Shown piece by piece: positions 52,477 through 61,717 of a stretch of 64,000 nt of DNA. Every line of letters starts with the position of its first letter. The first letter of the stretch is position 1. The stretch covers positions 1,860,001 through 1,924,000 of the forward strand of contig NZ_CP166919.1 of assembly GCF_041379765.1 (NCBI RefSeq), written 5' to 3'. The notes beneath the pieces are model-generated. The model searched no databases, was not told the DNA's origin, and saw nothing but the letters and a program-made list of their open reading frames with translations. The DNA is from Thalassotalea sp. Sam97. Its GTDB lineage: Bacteria > Pseudomonadota > Gammaproteobacteria > Enterobacterales > Alteromonadaceae. The position numbers were made by a program, and so were the translations under genes.

Positions 52477-53567
52477 TCAGCGCATTTGATTCTATTAAGG
52501 AAAATAGCAACATTTTATTTATCGATCGTGACGGCACATTAATTGAAGAGCCAGTGATTGATAAACAAGTCGACAGTTTAGAAAAGCTAGTCTTTGAACC
52601 ACAGGTCATCCCTTCGCTATTGCAATTGCAGGCTGCCGGTTTTGTGCTGGTTATCGTTTCTAATCAAGACGGCCTTGGCACCGACAGCTACCCACAAGGC
52701 GACTTTGATCTGCCGCACAATAAAATGCTGGAGCTATTTAGCTCACAAGGCGTGGTATTTTCAGATGTTTTACTTTGTCCGCACTTTCAAGACGATAATT
52801 GCCACTGCCGTAAGCCGAAGCTTGGTTTAGTCAGGGATTATTTACAGCAAGGTAAAATAAATTTTGCCACCTCTTATGTAATAGGTGATCGCATCACCGA
52901 CGTCGAACTTGCCAACAATATGGGCTTAAAATCGTTTCAGTACCATCGAGACACCCTAAATTGGCAAGCTATTGTTGATCATTTATTACGCTCTGCACGG
53001 ATTGCTAGCGTTAACCGCCGCACCTCAGAAACGGATATAGCTATCGATGTTAATTTAGACAAACAAGGTGGCTCAGATATCAACACTGGCATTGGTTTTT
53101 TTGATCACATGCTCGATCAAATCGCCACTCACGCAGGCTTTTATCTCAACTGCCGAGTCACGGGTGATTTACATATTGACGACCACCACAGCGTTGAAGA
53201 TACCGCGTTGGCATTAGGCGAGGCATTACGAAAAGCGCTGGGCAACAAACGTGGTATCGAGCGGTTTGGCTTTGTCTTACCTATGGATGAATGCAAAGCG
53301 AGCTGTACCCTTGATTTATCCGGTCGACCACATATCGTTTTCAAGGCGCCATTCACCGATCGTCAGGTTGGCGGCATGTCGACACAAATGGTTGAACACT
53401 TCTTTAAAAGCCTGAGTGACAGCATGCGCATGACAGTACACCTAGAAACAAGCGACGGTAACTGTCACCACCAAGTAGAAAGCTTGTTCAAAGTATTTGG
53501 TCGAGCGCTTGGCCAAGCGATTAGTGTATCGGGCGATCGTTTGCCCAGCTCAAAAGGCGTATTGTAA
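52473..53567 (+). CDS. hisB: Bifunctional histidinol-phosphatase / imidazoleglycerol-phosphate dehydratase
   Basis: 364 residues, the enterobacterial-type fusion. The N-terminal HAD phosphatase domain has FIDRDGTLIEEP (catalytic Asp pair), VIVSNQDGLG and the zinc site CPHFQDDNCHCRKPK. The C-terminal dehydratase domain (from about residue 170) has GIGFFDHMLDQIATHAGF, DDHHSVEDTALALGEAL and a later HHQVESLFKVFGRAL metal-ligand motif. It catalyses steps 6 and 8. Overlaps hisC by four bases. Confidence 0.95.
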   Translation: MISAFDSIKENSNILFIDRDGTLIEEPVIDKQVDSLEKLVFEPQVIPSLLQLQAAGFVLVIVSNQDGLGTDSYPQGDFDLPHNKMLELFSSQGVVFSDVLLCPHFQDDNCHCRKPKLGLVRDYLQQGKINFATSYVIGDRITDVELANNMGLKSFQYHRDTLNWQAIVDHLLRSARIASVNRRTSETDIAIDVNLDKQGGSDINTGIGFFDHMLDQIATHAGFYLNCRVTGDLHIDDHHSVEDTALALGEALRKALGNKRGIERFGFVLPMDECKASCTLDLSGRPHIVFKAPFTDRQVGGMSTQMVEHFFKSLSDSMRMTVHLETSDGNCHHQVESLFKVFGRALGQAISVSGDRLPSSKGVL

Positions 53568-53575
53568 GGTTGCTC

Positions 53576-54205
53576 ATGAAAGACAAGCACGCATTAATTA
53601 TTGATACAGGCTGTGCCAATATCAATTCTTTAAAATTTGCCTTAAACCGAGTGGGATTTAAGGCCCTCGTCAGTGATGATCCTGCGCAGATCTGCAGCGC
53701 CAACAAAGTATTTTTACCCGGTGTTGGTGCCGCAGCTTATGCCATGGATAACATTGCCAATAAACAATTAATCGACACCATTCAAGGTTTGCAGCAGCCG
53801 GTGTTGGGTATTTGCTTAGGTATGCAGCTGCTTAGCCAAACGTCACATGAAAATAACATTAATACCCCCTGCCTTGGCTTGATTGACGCCCAAGTGGTGC
53901 CGCTGCAAGTTGTGCCACTAAAGCCACAAACCACAAAGCCCGTTCGATTACCTCATATGGGCTGGAATACCTTGTACGATATCACCGACTCCCCCTTATT
54001 TCATGATATCACCAAGCAAGATTACTTTTATTTTGTTCACAGTTATGGCATCCCGGTTGGCCATGCCACCATCGCCAGTTGTCACTATGGACAAGCGTTT
54101 AGTGCAAGTGTGCAGCAAGACAACTTTTTTGGTGTGCAATTTCACCCTGAGCGCTCCGGCAATAGCGGCGCAAAATTACTGACAAATTTTATGGAGAATT
54201 GCTGA
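53576..54205 (+). CDS. hisH: Imidazole glycerol phosphate synthase subunit HisH
   Basis: 209 residues, class I glutamine amidotransferase that supplies ammonia to HisF. The nucleophile Cys is in LGICLGMQLLSQ (about residue 82) and the His/Glu in VQFHPERSGNSG near the C-terminus. An in-frame TTG two codons earlier is possible, but the ATG at 53576 has TAAGG at proper distance, immediately after hisB. It ends on the hisA start as TGATG. Confidence 0.95.
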   Translation: MKDKHALIIDTGCANINSLKFALNRVGFKALVSDDPAQICSANKVFLPGVGAAAYAMDNIANKQLIDTIQGLQQPVLGICLGMQLLSQTSHENNINTPCLGLIDAQVVPLQVVPLKPQTTKPVRLPHMGWNTLYDITDSPLFHDITKQDYFYFVHSYGIPVGHATIASCHYGQAFSASVQQDNFFGVQFHPERSGNSGAKLLTNFMENC

Positions 54206-54942
54206 TGATAATCCCAGCAATCGATTTAATCGACGGCAAAACGGTACGCCTATATCAGGGTGACTATGCGAAAAAAACAGAATATCAGCAACGACCTGAG
54301 CAACTGATTGAACTATATGCTCGTGACGGTGCACAGAAGCTGCACTTAGTAGATCTTGATGGCGCTAAAGACAGCGAAAAACGGCAAACAAAACGTTTGG
54401 GCGAAATCATTAGTGCCGCCTCTATTCCGGTGCAAGTGGGTGGCGGTGTGCGCAGCAAAACCGATGTACAAACCCTATTAGAGCTTGGTGCAAGTTCCGT
54501 GGTTATTGGCTCACTGGCGATCAAACAACCCGAGCTTGTGAAGACATGGCTTGTTCACTACGGGAAAGATCGCATCACCCTTGCTTTAGATGTACAAATT
54601 AACGAACACGGTGAAAAATTCTTACCGACCCATGGTTGGGTTAAACCGAGTGAGCAAACGTTAGAAGATCTCATCGACTTTTATGGCCTAAATAATATTG
54701 CCCAAATTTTATGCACGGACATCAGTAAAGACGGTACCTTGCAAGGCGCAAATACTGGGCTTTATCAACAACTCAAACGTACTTATCCGACCATCACGTG
54801 GCAAGCATCAGGTGGCATTGGCTCACTGGACGACATTCATCAAGTCGCGCAATCAGGTGCCGATGGCATTATTTTAGGTCGGGCGCTACTAGAGCAACGT
54901 TTTACCGTAAAGGAGGCGATACAATGCTGGCAAAACGCATAA
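54205..54942 (+). CDS. hisA: ProFAR isomerase
   Basis: 245 residues, exactly the E. coli length; a TIM barrel that opens ProFAR to PRFAR by Amadori rearrangement. The catalytic Asp pair is in IPAIDLIDGKTVRLYQGDY (Asp8) and CTDISKDGTLQG (about residue 130). Phosphate-binding loops are visible in VQVGGGVRS and ASGGIGSLDD. Start: ATG 54205, overlapping the hisH stop, with GGAG eight bases upstream. Confidence 0.95.
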   Translation: MIIPAIDLIDGKTVRLYQGDYAKKTEYQQRPEQLIELYARDGAQKLHLVDLDGAKDSEKRQTKRLGEIISAASIPVQVGGGVRSKTDVQTLLELGASSVVIGSLAIKQPELVKTWLVHYGKDRITLALDVQINEHGEKFLPTHGWVKPSEQTLEDLIDFYGLNNIAQILCTDISKDGTLQGANTGLYQQLKRTYPTITWQASGGIGSLDDIHQVAQSGADGIILGRALLEQRFTVKEAIQCWQNA

Positions 54943-55700
54943 TTCCTTGCCTCGACGTACGTGATGGCGTTGTTGTTAAAGGAGTACAGTTTCGCAATCA
55001 CCAAATCATTGGCGACATCGTCCCCCTTGCCAAGCGCTATGCCGAGGAAGGTGCCGATGAATTAGTTTTTTATGATATTACCGCTAGCTCCGACGCACGT
55101 GTCGTAGATAAACAGTGGGTCGAGCAAATTGCCAAAGTGATCGATATTCCATTTTGTGTCGCTGGTGGTATAAAAAGCGAGCAAGACGCGCAAACATTAC
55201 TCGCTATGGGCGCCGATAAAATATCGATTAATTCGCCGGCACTTCGCGAACCTGAGTTGATTTCTCGATTAAATGCCCAATTTGGTCAGCAATGCGTGGT
55301 AGTAGGTATCGATTCATACTTTGATGAGCAAACGCAAACCTATCAGGTATATCAGTTTACCGGCGATGAGAGCAAAACAACCAAAACACAGTGGCAAACC
55401 AAAGAGTGGGTACAACACGTACAACAACTTGGTGCTGGCGAAATCGTGTTAAATGTGATGAACCAAGATGGTGTTCGCCAAGGCTATGATGTTACGCAGT
55501 TACGTAATATACGTGAAGTATGTGATATTCCATTAATCGCCTCCGGTGGCGCAGGTACCATGGCTCATTTTAAAGAGGTATTTGAACAGACCGACGTTGA
55601 CGGTGCGCTCGCGGCAAGCGTGTTTCATAAAGGGATCATAGATATTCAGCAACTAAAACACTATTTAGCTGGCGAAGGCATACCCATGCGCACGGCTTAA
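54924..55700 (+). CDS. hisF: Imidazole glycerol phosphate synthase subunit HisF
   Basis: 258 residues, TIM-barrel cyclase that with HisH makes imidazole glycerol phosphate and AICAR. IIPCLDVRDGVVVKGVQF (catalytic Asp11), VVVGIDSYFDEQTQTYQVY with Asp130 region and LIASGGAGTMAHF are diagnostic. A longer open frame exists upstream inside hisA, but the ATG 54924 has AGGAGG seven bases upstream and matches HisF starts. It overlaps hisA by 19 bases. Confidence 0.96.
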   Translation: MLAKRIIPCLDVRDGVVVKGVQFRNHQIIGDIVPLAKRYAEEGADELVFYDITASSDARVVDKQWVEQIAKVIDIPFCVAGGIKSEQDAQTLLAMGADKISINSPALREPELISRLNAQFGQQCVVVGIDSYFDEQTQTYQVYQFTGDESKTTKTQWQTKEWVQHVQQLGAGEIVLNVMNQDGVRQGYDVTQLRNIREVCDIPLIASGGAGTMAHFKEVFEQTDVDGALAASVFHKGIIDIQQLKHYLAGEGIPMRTA

Positions 55701-55771
55701 AGCCCGCCAAAGGCGTACCTAACTAAACCGTAATCAAACAAAGTTAGATAACTTTAAATAAAGGATACTGG

Positions 55772-56389
55772 ATGCGAATAACACAACAAGATATTGAACG
55801 ACTGGCGTGGGACAAAATGGCAAGTCTTCTCCCTGCGATAGTTCAGCATGCCGACACTGGCGCGGTTTTGATGCAAGGATATATGAACAGCGATGCCCTC
55901 AAAGTCACTTTGGATAGCGGCTTAACAACTTTTTATTCTCGATCAAAACAGCGACTTTGGACCAAAGGTGAATCGTCTAAAAACCATTTAAACGTGGTAA
56001 ACGTTTTTACCGATTGCGACAAAGACAGTTTACTTATATTGGCTCGTCCTGACGGACCGACATGTCATTTAGGCACAACAAGTTGCTTTGCTGACGAGCC
56101 AATAAGCGAGCAACATTTTTTATCATCGCTTGAGCAAATCATTGGTCAGCGCAAGCATGACAAGCCCGAAGATAGCTATACCGCAAAGTTGTTATCAATG
56201 GGCACGGCACGGGTAGCGCAAAAAGTCGGTGAAGAAGGTGTTGAAGTCGCCCTTGCTGGCGCAACAAACAATCGGCAAGAATTGTTGCAAGAGTGTGCCG
56301 ATTTATTTTATCACACGCTGGTTTTGCTGGCTGAGCAAGAAGTTGATTTAAAAGACGTGATGAAGGTATTACAATCACGGCATCAATAA
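55772..56389 (+). CDS. hisI: Bifunctional phosphoribosyl-AMP cyclohydrolase / phosphoribosyl-ATP pyrophosphatase
   Basis: 205 residues (HisIE). The N-terminal cyclohydrolase domain has FYSRSKQRLWTKGESSKNH, DCDKDSLLI (zinc/Mg site) and GPTCHLGTTSCF. The C-terminal pyrophosphatase helix bundle has EDSYTAKLLSMGTARVAQKVGEEGVE (core KVGEEGVE) and ECADLFYHTLVLL. It performs steps 2 and 3. A 71-base gap after hisF is the longest inside the operon, but no terminator is visible there. AAAGGATA serves as ribosome binding site. Confidence 0.95.
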   Translation: MRITQQDIERLAWDKMASLLPAIVQHADTGAVLMQGYMNSDALKVTLDSGLTTFYSRSKQRLWTKGESSKNHLNVVNVFTDCDKDSLLILARPDGPTCHLGTTSCFADEPISEQHFLSSLEQIIGQRKHDKPEDSYTAKLLSMGTARVAQKVGEEGVEVALAGATNNRQELLQECADLFYHTLVLLAEQEVDLKDVMKVLQSRHQ

Positions 56390-56410
56390 TAAACTTGAAT
56401 GGATGCCAAT

Positions 56411-56872
56411 ATGTCCGATTTTCACTGGCAAGCGAAAACCTTTGATCAACTAACCACTAATGAGCTCTACGACGCGTTGCAACTGCGCGTCGATGTTTTT
56501 GTCGTTGAGCAAGAGTGCTATTACCCTGAATTAGATGATTGTGATCGTCACCCACAAACCCACCATCTTATGGCATATCAAGGTAATACCTTAGCTGCCT
56601 ATCTGCGAATATTACCAAAAGGTGTTTCCTACCCGGATCACGTTAGCATCGGCCGCGTCACCACCAAGCAAACGTTTCGTGGTCAAGGCTTAGGTAAAGC
56701 ATTAATGGATAAAGCACTTGATTTGTGCAACGAACATTTCTCTGGTCAATCCATCAAAATATCTGCACAACAATACCTCGAAGCATTTTACCAAGAGTTA
56801 GGCTTTGAAACCGTATCAGATATGTATTTAGAAGATGGTATTCCCCACATTGCGATGATCAAAGCCGTTTGA
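56411..56872 (+). CDS. elaA: GNAT N-acetyltransferase, ElaA family
   Basis: 153 residues. FDQLTTNELYDALQLRVDVFVVEQECYYPELDDCD matches the ElaA opening (core LQLRVDVFVVEQ); the acetyl-CoA loop is in VSIGRVTTKQTFRGQGLGKALMDKAL (RGQGLGKAL near residue 95). The substrate is unknown. The start could also be an ATG four codons upstream (56399); MSDFHW at 56411 is more usual. It begins 21 bases after hisIE and may be read with the his operon, with no obvious metabolic link. Confidence 0.85.
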   Translation: MSDFHWQAKTFDQLTTNELYDALQLRVDVFVVEQECYYPELDDCDRHPQTHHLMAYQGNTLAAYLRILPKGVSYPDHVSIGRVTTKQTFRGQGLGKALMDKALDLCNEHFSGQSIKISAQQYLEAFYQELGFETVSDMYLEDGIPHIAMIKAV

Positions 56873-56952
56873 GCTCGATAACAACAACTCAGTTTCCGAG
56901 CAGGACTAGATCGTAGCTAGCCCTGTTCGCAGCAGTACATTCCTGCTTTATC

Positions 56953-57591
56953 CTACTTTTTACCAAAGTTAATACGCACCGATAGTCCTTCTTGCTTAAC
57001 CGCTTTGCCATCAACAATTTTTGCTTTGTACTTCCAACGCTTTAAGGCATCGATTGCTGCTTGCTCAAACACCTGCGGTGGCTCTGCGTCAAGTACAACA
57101 ATATTTTCTATGCTGCCTAGCGTATTGACGGTAAAACTTAAATCAACCCAGCCTTTGATTTTGTTTTTTGCGGCATCAGTTGGGTAAATCGGCAATGCGC
57201 GATAAATTGGCATCGCAGTGTTATCTTTAGGCACAGATAAAGTAAATTGTTGTGGATCTAGGGTGGTGTTAATATCAATGTTAGGCATGTCGAATGAAAA
57301 TGCTTGGGTTGTTGTTGAGGGGGTTTCAACCGTCAAGGTGATCATTCCCGAAGGTTTCTCCACAGGTTTTGGTGGTGGCTCTAATTGGCGCTGTTTACGA
57401 GCAACGTCCTTGTCTTTAGGTAAGTTGACGACCGTCACGGGGGTATCTTGTTTAGGCTCTTCTTTATAAACCTCAGGTCGATTTATTAACGATGCCATAA
57501 GCACAAAAAGTCCAAAGCAAATACACGCGCCCAACAACACGGGAATGATAAACTTCCCCCAACCTCTACGTTCACTGACTTTAACTAACAC
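56953..57591 (-). CDS. Energy transducer TonB
   Basis: 212 residues. An N-terminal helix (about residues 14-35) anchors it in the inner membrane. A Pro/Lys segment (PPPKPVEKPSG, about 72-82) spans part of the periplasm, and the TonB C-terminal domain (about 120-212) has IYPTDAAKNKIKGWVDLSFTV, then EPPQVFEQAAIDALKRWKY. TonB transmits ExbB-ExbD energy to outer-membrane receptors. The proline region is short compared with E. coli TonB. No exbB/exbD or receptor is in the window. GTG start; AGAGGA lies 13 bases upstream. Confidence 0.85.
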   Translation of the reverse strand: MLVKVSERRGWGKFIIPVLLGACICFGLFVLMASLINRPEVYKEEPKQDTPVTVVNLPKDKDVARKQRQLEPPPKPVEKPSGMITLTVETPSTTTQAFSFDMPNIDINTTLDPQQFTLSVPKDNTAMPIYRALPIYPTDAAKNKIKGWVDLSFTVNTLGSIENIVVLDAEPPQVFEQAAIDALKRWKYKAKIVDGKAVKQEGLSVRINFGKK

Positions 57592-57753
57592 CGTAAATAA
57601 CCAGTCCTCTTACCCTGTCTAAGTATAGCTTGTGTTCATCGAAACGAGCGAGGCGGATAAATCAGGATATAGTATTTCCTATGGTGGCGAATGTGTTATC
57701 TTACCTTAGTTTCTAATTTACTGTTTTATCTTATAAAAAGGTGCTAATCAACC

Positions 57754-58155
57754 ATGACAACGAGTCCGATAATCATCACCGGTTTTTACGCCGGTATTTT
57801 AGCCATTTTATATATTGCGCTATCCATGAAGGTAATTAACCATCGCCGCCTAGAAAAGATAGGCATAGGTGACGATGGCGGTAACTGCCGTGAACTTGCT
57901 AAAGCCATTCGAGTACACGCCAACTTCATTGAATACGTGCCACTGGCATTACTGATGATGGCATTTTATGAACACAACGGCGGCCATGCAATGGCATTAC
58001 ATGTGATAGGCGGCTTGCTGGTGATGGCGCGCTTCTTTCATGCCATCGGTTTAGGCAAAACCACCGGTACATCGTGGCAGCGGTTTATTGGCACCATTAC
58101 CACATTTGTCGTGATCCTTGCCCTCGCCGTAGTAAATATTATCGGTATATTTTAA
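57754..58155 (+). CDS. MAPEG family membrane protein
   Basis: 133 residues, four helices. The family motif is visible around residues 52-63 (RVHANFIEYVPLAL), with Arg, Asn and Glu in the positions that bind glutathione in eukaryotic members, followed by ARFFHAIGL near 93. Bacterial members have glutathione transferase or unknown activity. AAGGTG lies upstream of the ATG at 57754. Single gene. Confidence 0.88.
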   Translation: MTTSPIIITGFYAGILAILYIALSMKVINHRRLEKIGIGDDGGNCRELAKAIRVHANFIEYVPLALLMMAFYEHNGGHAMALHVIGGLLVMARFFHAIGLGKTTGTSWQRFIGTITTFVVILALAVVNIIGIF

Positions 58156-58177
58156 ATTAATCCTACCGACACATAAC

Positions 58178-58203
58178 AAAGGGATCGTCAACGATCCCTT
58201 TCT
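58178..58203 (+). terminator. Terminator between the MAPEG and L,D-transpeptidase genes
   Basis: AAAGGGATCGT, short loop CA, ACGATCCCTTT, a perfect 11-bp inverted repeat. The T run is short, so strength is uncertain; it may serve both converging genes. Confidence 0.6.
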
Positions 58204-58258
58204 CAATACATATCCCCAGCGCTAAGACGCCACGATTGAGTGCCCTATAACGGGAACA

Positions 58259-60052
58259 CTAGTCGCCATCTAAACCATAAATATCCGGAAATATTTGTAA
58301 GCTACCATTATCCCTCACCCAAATGGTTTGATAAGCGATGAAGGTTGGAATGGTTTCTTTTAACGCCACCCATTGAGTGCTGCGTCGATTTACTCTCCTT
58401 GTCAATTTCCGCTCAACATCAGCAGATACGGCATTATATTCTGCGGTACTCACCCACGCCCCTTGCTCATCACTTGTTGAAAATTGCATATCAGACTGGC
58501 TCGTCACTTGGGCGGTATTGTTGTTGGCATGATAAAGCGCATCATGTGTGAGTATGTAATTGGCAAATTTACGCGCATTCTCTAAACGAATGCAACCATG
58601 ACTTAACGCCCTTACGTGACGGTTAAACGCTCTTTTCGATGGTGTATCATGTAAAAAAATGGCTTGGCTATTGGGGATATTAAAGCGAAATTGTCCGAGA
58701 GCATTTTTGCGACCTGCAGCTTGCACAAGACGATATTCACCGAGCATTTGTTGTAATGGTAAACCAGGTCCAATGCGCAACGTTTGTTTTGCGTTGCCTT
58801 TTTTAACTAAGTGAAAGCCACGATGATGCAATGACGCAGGGTTGCGACGATATTGTGGCATTAGCGTACGTTTTACAATACTTTGTGTCGGTGTCCAAGT
58901 TGGATTCACGGTAACTTCTTTAATGGCGCTAACCATAGTCGGTGTAGGCCAGCCTTTCTTGCCAACAACCACCTTCATTTCTAATTGTGACTCTCCCTCT
59001 TCAATCACCCGCAATTGGTACTGTGGAATGTTTACATACACATAGTGCTCTGGCTCTTGCCTTGGTAATAAAAACCAGCGCTGCAAGTTAACTTGTAAGC
59101 GACGCAAAATATCTTGTGGCGACAGTGCCAAGTTGGTCATGGTTTGCGGTCCAGCGACACCATCGACGATTAATCCATTGCGTTGTTGAAAGCGCTTTAT
59201 TGCTGCCACGGCAACCGCATCATAGACATCGGGCGACGTATTATCAGCGTTATTTTCTTGCTCTGATAAATCACCATAAAGCACCAAGGTATCTCTGATC
59301 ATTTTTATTTGCGGATGTTGTTGTCCATATTGAGGACGAAACGCTTTGTTTACGCGTGTCCATTCACCAGAGTAGTTTTGGTATCTATCGATAGCTTCGC
59401 GTAGCAAAGCGATTTGTTGGTACTTAGGGAGTGCATTGTTGACAAAATCTGCCAACTGATATTGGCGAGCAGCGTCAATAAAGGCGAATTCAACGTCAGA
59501 AAAGTCCGGTTCCGGATCAAGGTCAGTCGCATCCGTCACGATACCTTCAACATCAGTTTCTGACTCGTCGTTGTTATCTGATCTCCCGCGTTGTGAAATA
59601 GGTTGTCCTAGGTTGATAAGATCAAACAAGACTTGGGTTAGCTGGTAATCAAACTGTGCGGCGTCGGATGTGGCCAGTGGTGCCAGTTTGCCAACCGGAG
59701 TTAGACCAAGATCTTCAATAAGATCGATCAAAATCAAGGCTGCATCGCTGGGCAATTGCTGTGCTGACCAAAAAAAATCTCGCTCGGATGCCGCTAGCAT
59801 ACGCAAATAGTGCGCTTGTTGCTCACTTTGAGGTTTTACATTGGGGTTTAACGATATCGATGCCAACGGTTTTTTGGACGGCGTAATATGGCCAACAATC
59901 CCCGTATGGTGTGCTGATACAACAAAAGCTGTAAACAGCAACGAAAAAAACAGTAAAAGCCTAACGCTACGATAACTCTGAGATATGCTAGAAGTAGCAT
60001 TAAAAAATTTAAAAAAACAGTTGCTAAAAAACGCGTTGCGATAAGTTTGCAT
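58259..60052 (-). CDS. L,D-transpeptidase, YcbB/LdtD-like
   Basis: 597 residues. A hydrophobic segment near 33-46 serves as signal anchor or signal peptide after an unusually long polar n-region. Regions in order: a scaffold domain, a peptidoglycan-binding domain (about 270-320, VAVAAIKRFQQRNGLIVDGVAGPQT with core FQQRNGLIVDGVAG), and the YkuD catalytic domain, with HDTPSKRAFNRHVRALSHGCIRLEN (His and catalytic Cys in SHGCIRLEN, about 495). It makes 3-3 cross-links between meso-DAP residues or anchors proteins. The order matches LdtD (YcbB). Insertions with EDEDs near 155-180 are acidic and low complexity. Confidence 0.9.
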   Translation of the reverse strand: MQTYRNAFFSNCFFKFFNATSSISQSYRSVRLLLFFSLLFTAFVVSAHHTGIVGHITPSKKPLASISLNPNVKPQSEQQAHYLRMLAASERDFFWSAQQLPSDAALILIDLIEDLGLTPVGKLAPLATSDAAQFDYQLTQVLFDLINLGQPISQRGRSDNNDESETDVEGIVTDATDLDPEPDFSDVEFAFIDAARQYQLADFVNNALPKYQQIALLREAIDRYQNYSGEWTRVNKAFRPQYGQQHPQIKMIRDTLVLYGDLSEQENNADNTSPDVYDAVAVAAIKRFQQRNGLIVDGVAGPQTMTNLALSPQDILRRLQVNLQRWFLLPRQEPEHYVYVNIPQYQLRVIEEGESQLEMKVVVGKKGWPTPTMVSAIKEVTVNPTWTPTQSIVKRTLMPQYRRNPASLHHRGFHLVKKGNAKQTLRIGPGLPLQQMLGEYRLVQAAGRKNALGQFRFNIPNSQAIFLHDTPSKRAFNRHVRALSHGCIRLENARKFANYILTHDALYHANNNTAQVTSQSDMQFSTSDEQGAWVSTAEYNAVSADVERKLTRRVNRRSTQWVALKETIPTFIAYQTIWVRDNGSLQIFPDIYGLDGD

Positions 60053-60445
60053 GGTCGATCATCATCCTGCTAAATATAACTGCTAAGCGCTATGTCATCG
60101 ATGAGTCGACCTGAAATGGCGAACTAACACTGACATATCAAGCGCTTACTATTGAAATCGCTGATAAAATCAATACCCTCTGCACAGAGTTCGCTATTGT
60201 TTTTGTTGGTAAGTCAAAATGTAGTGAGTATTTAACAGATAGACCACAGATAGTACGGCTGTCAAACGCTAAGGATCATTTTCAATACTTAGCTAGATGG
60301 GTAATGACGAAAATTTCTTTATCTAAATCGCTGGAATACAACGCTGGTGATTATGGCTAATAACATCAACATCAAGGCAGTTTATTCGTCGATCAAAAAA
60401 GCCGCTCAATGAGCGGCTTTTTCATCAATCATACCGACTAGGTAA
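60053..60445. other. Intergenic region between adk and the L,D-transpeptidase gene
   Basis: 393 bases. A plus-strand frame is free of stops for 81 codons (60115-60360; for example CSEYLTDRPQIVRLSNAKDHF) but lacks an early start codon and a ribosome binding site; it could be a gene remnant or chance. At 60395-60422 stands the adk terminator. Otherwise nothing recognised. Confidence 0.45.
60395..60422 (-). terminator. Terminator of adk, symmetrical
   Basis: AAAAAAGCCGCTC, loop AAT, GAGCGGCTTTTT; on the minus strand it ends in a T run and lies 24 bases after the adk stop. It would also act on plus-strand transcription. Confidence 0.9.
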
Positions 60446-61090
60446 TTACGCTAATTGCTCAGCAAGCTCCGCGCTTACTTTTTCAACAGGCTGGGTACCA
60501 TCGATAGTGATGTACTTACAGTTACCTGCCGCTGCTTCCGCTTGATAGTAATCAACTAGTGGCTTGGTTTGCTCGTGGTAAATACCTAAACGCTTACGAA
60601 CCGTTGCTTCTTCGTCATCAGCACGGATCACAAGCTCGTCACCTGTTTCATCGTCTTTGCCTTCCACTTTAGGTGGGTTGTAAACGATGTGGTATACGCG
60701 ACCTGAACCAGGGTGAACGCGACGACCTGCCATACGCTCAACAATCACTTCATCAGCAACGTCAAATTCAATCACTGAATCAACATTTACGCCATTTTCT
60801 TTCATTGCATCAGCTTGTGGGATCGTACGAGGGAAACCGTCTAATAAGAAACCCGCTTTACAATCGTCTTGAGCAATACGCTCTTTTACTAGACCAATGA
60901 TTAACTCATCAGAAACCAACTGACCAGCATCCATAACTTGCTTAGCTTGCTTGCCTAATTCCGTACCTGCTTTAATCGCTGCACGTAACATATCGCCAGT
61001 TGAAATTTGTGGAATACCATATTTGCTCATTAGAAATTGAGCTTGAGTGCCTTTACCCGCACCCGGTGCACCTAGAAGAATAATGCGCAT
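60446..61090 (-). CDS. adk: Adenylate kinase
   Basis: 214 residues, the E. coli length. The P-loop GAPGAGKGTQ is at residues 7-16, the AMP site in STGDMLRAAI (about 30) and LLDGFPRTIPQAD (about 82), and the LID region from about 120 has VHPGSGRVYH without the zinc cysteines of Gram-positive forms. It interconverts 2 ADP with ATP and AMP. It stands alone, as usual in Gammaproteobacteria, followed by a symmetrical terminator. Confidence 0.97.
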   Translation of the reverse strand: MRIILLGAPGAGKGTQAQFLMSKYGIPQISTGDMLRAAIKAGTELGKQAKQVMDAGQLVSDELIIGLVKERIAQDDCKAGFLLDGFPRTIPQADAMKENGVNVDSVIEFDVADEVIVERMAGRRVHPGSGRVYHIVYNPPKVEGKDDETGDELVIRADDEEATVRKRLGIYHEQTKPLVDYYQAEAAAGNCKYITIDGTQPVEKVSAELAEQLA

Positions 61091-61381
61091 AACAAGACCT
61101 TAAATGTCGTTAACCGTTACAGTTCAATGTTTATATTTATAAAGACGTCATAATACTTGCTGGCAACAATGCAAACAAGGGCTTAATGAAAATTGTTATG
61201 GAAAAAACGGTGTCGCAATATATTTCCTTGAGTTTCGACCTAGCATCGCAACATCTTTAACAAGAGAGCGTAATCAACCCCTTGCAGTCATCACGCGTCA
61301 ATAATCAGGCTGCTACCCTATCAACAGCAGAGCAACAGCCTAAGTAACCAGCTTTAGGCATGCGTTAAACCAAGCCTTCGA

Positions 61382-61717
61382 TTAAGCTGTTAAATCAACC
61401 AAAATCGCATCAGGTGCGTTGTTCATGACCGACGAGATACCACCATCACGTGAAGACTCTGCTTCATACGATTGGCTGGTGCCAATCACCTGATGATTAG
61501 CCGCTCTTAAATTGAACGAAAACTTACCCGATGCGGTTGTTTTACGTTCAAACATTGCATCGTCCTGCGCGTTCTTACGTACCGACTCGATACCATTTAG
61601 ACAGCTTGCTTTGGCTTTATAACCTTCACTGGCGAGAATATTTTGCCCGTTTCCGGCTTTTAAACGAAAACGAAATTCTTCTGCTTTATCCCTATAAACT
61701 TCAAACTTTCCAGACAT
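61382..61717 (-). CDS. YegP family protein (DUF1508)
   Basis: 111 residues made of two DUF1508 repeats: GKFEVYRDKAEEFRFRLKAGNGQNILASEGY (about residues 3-33) and GKFSFNLRAANHQVIGTSQSYE (about 55-77, core FNLRAANHQVIG). Each continues with a GI.SV helix (IESVRKNA and ISSVMNNAP). The single-domain repeats are similar to E. coli YegP, a small protein of unknown function. AAGGAGGTG before the ATG is an almost perfect Shine-Dalgarno sequence, so high expression is likely. Not in an operon. Confidence 0.9.
   Translation of the reverse strand: MSGKFEVYRDKAEEFRFRLKAGNGQNILASEGYKAKASCLNGIESVRKNAQDDAMFERKTTASGKFSFNLRAANHQVIGTSQSYEAESSRDGGISSVMNNAPDAILVDLTA

Noticed and set aside
54798..54923. N-terminal extension of hisF
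   Set aside because: It lies inside hisA in another frame; the internal ATG has a perfect ribosome binding site and aligns with HisF.
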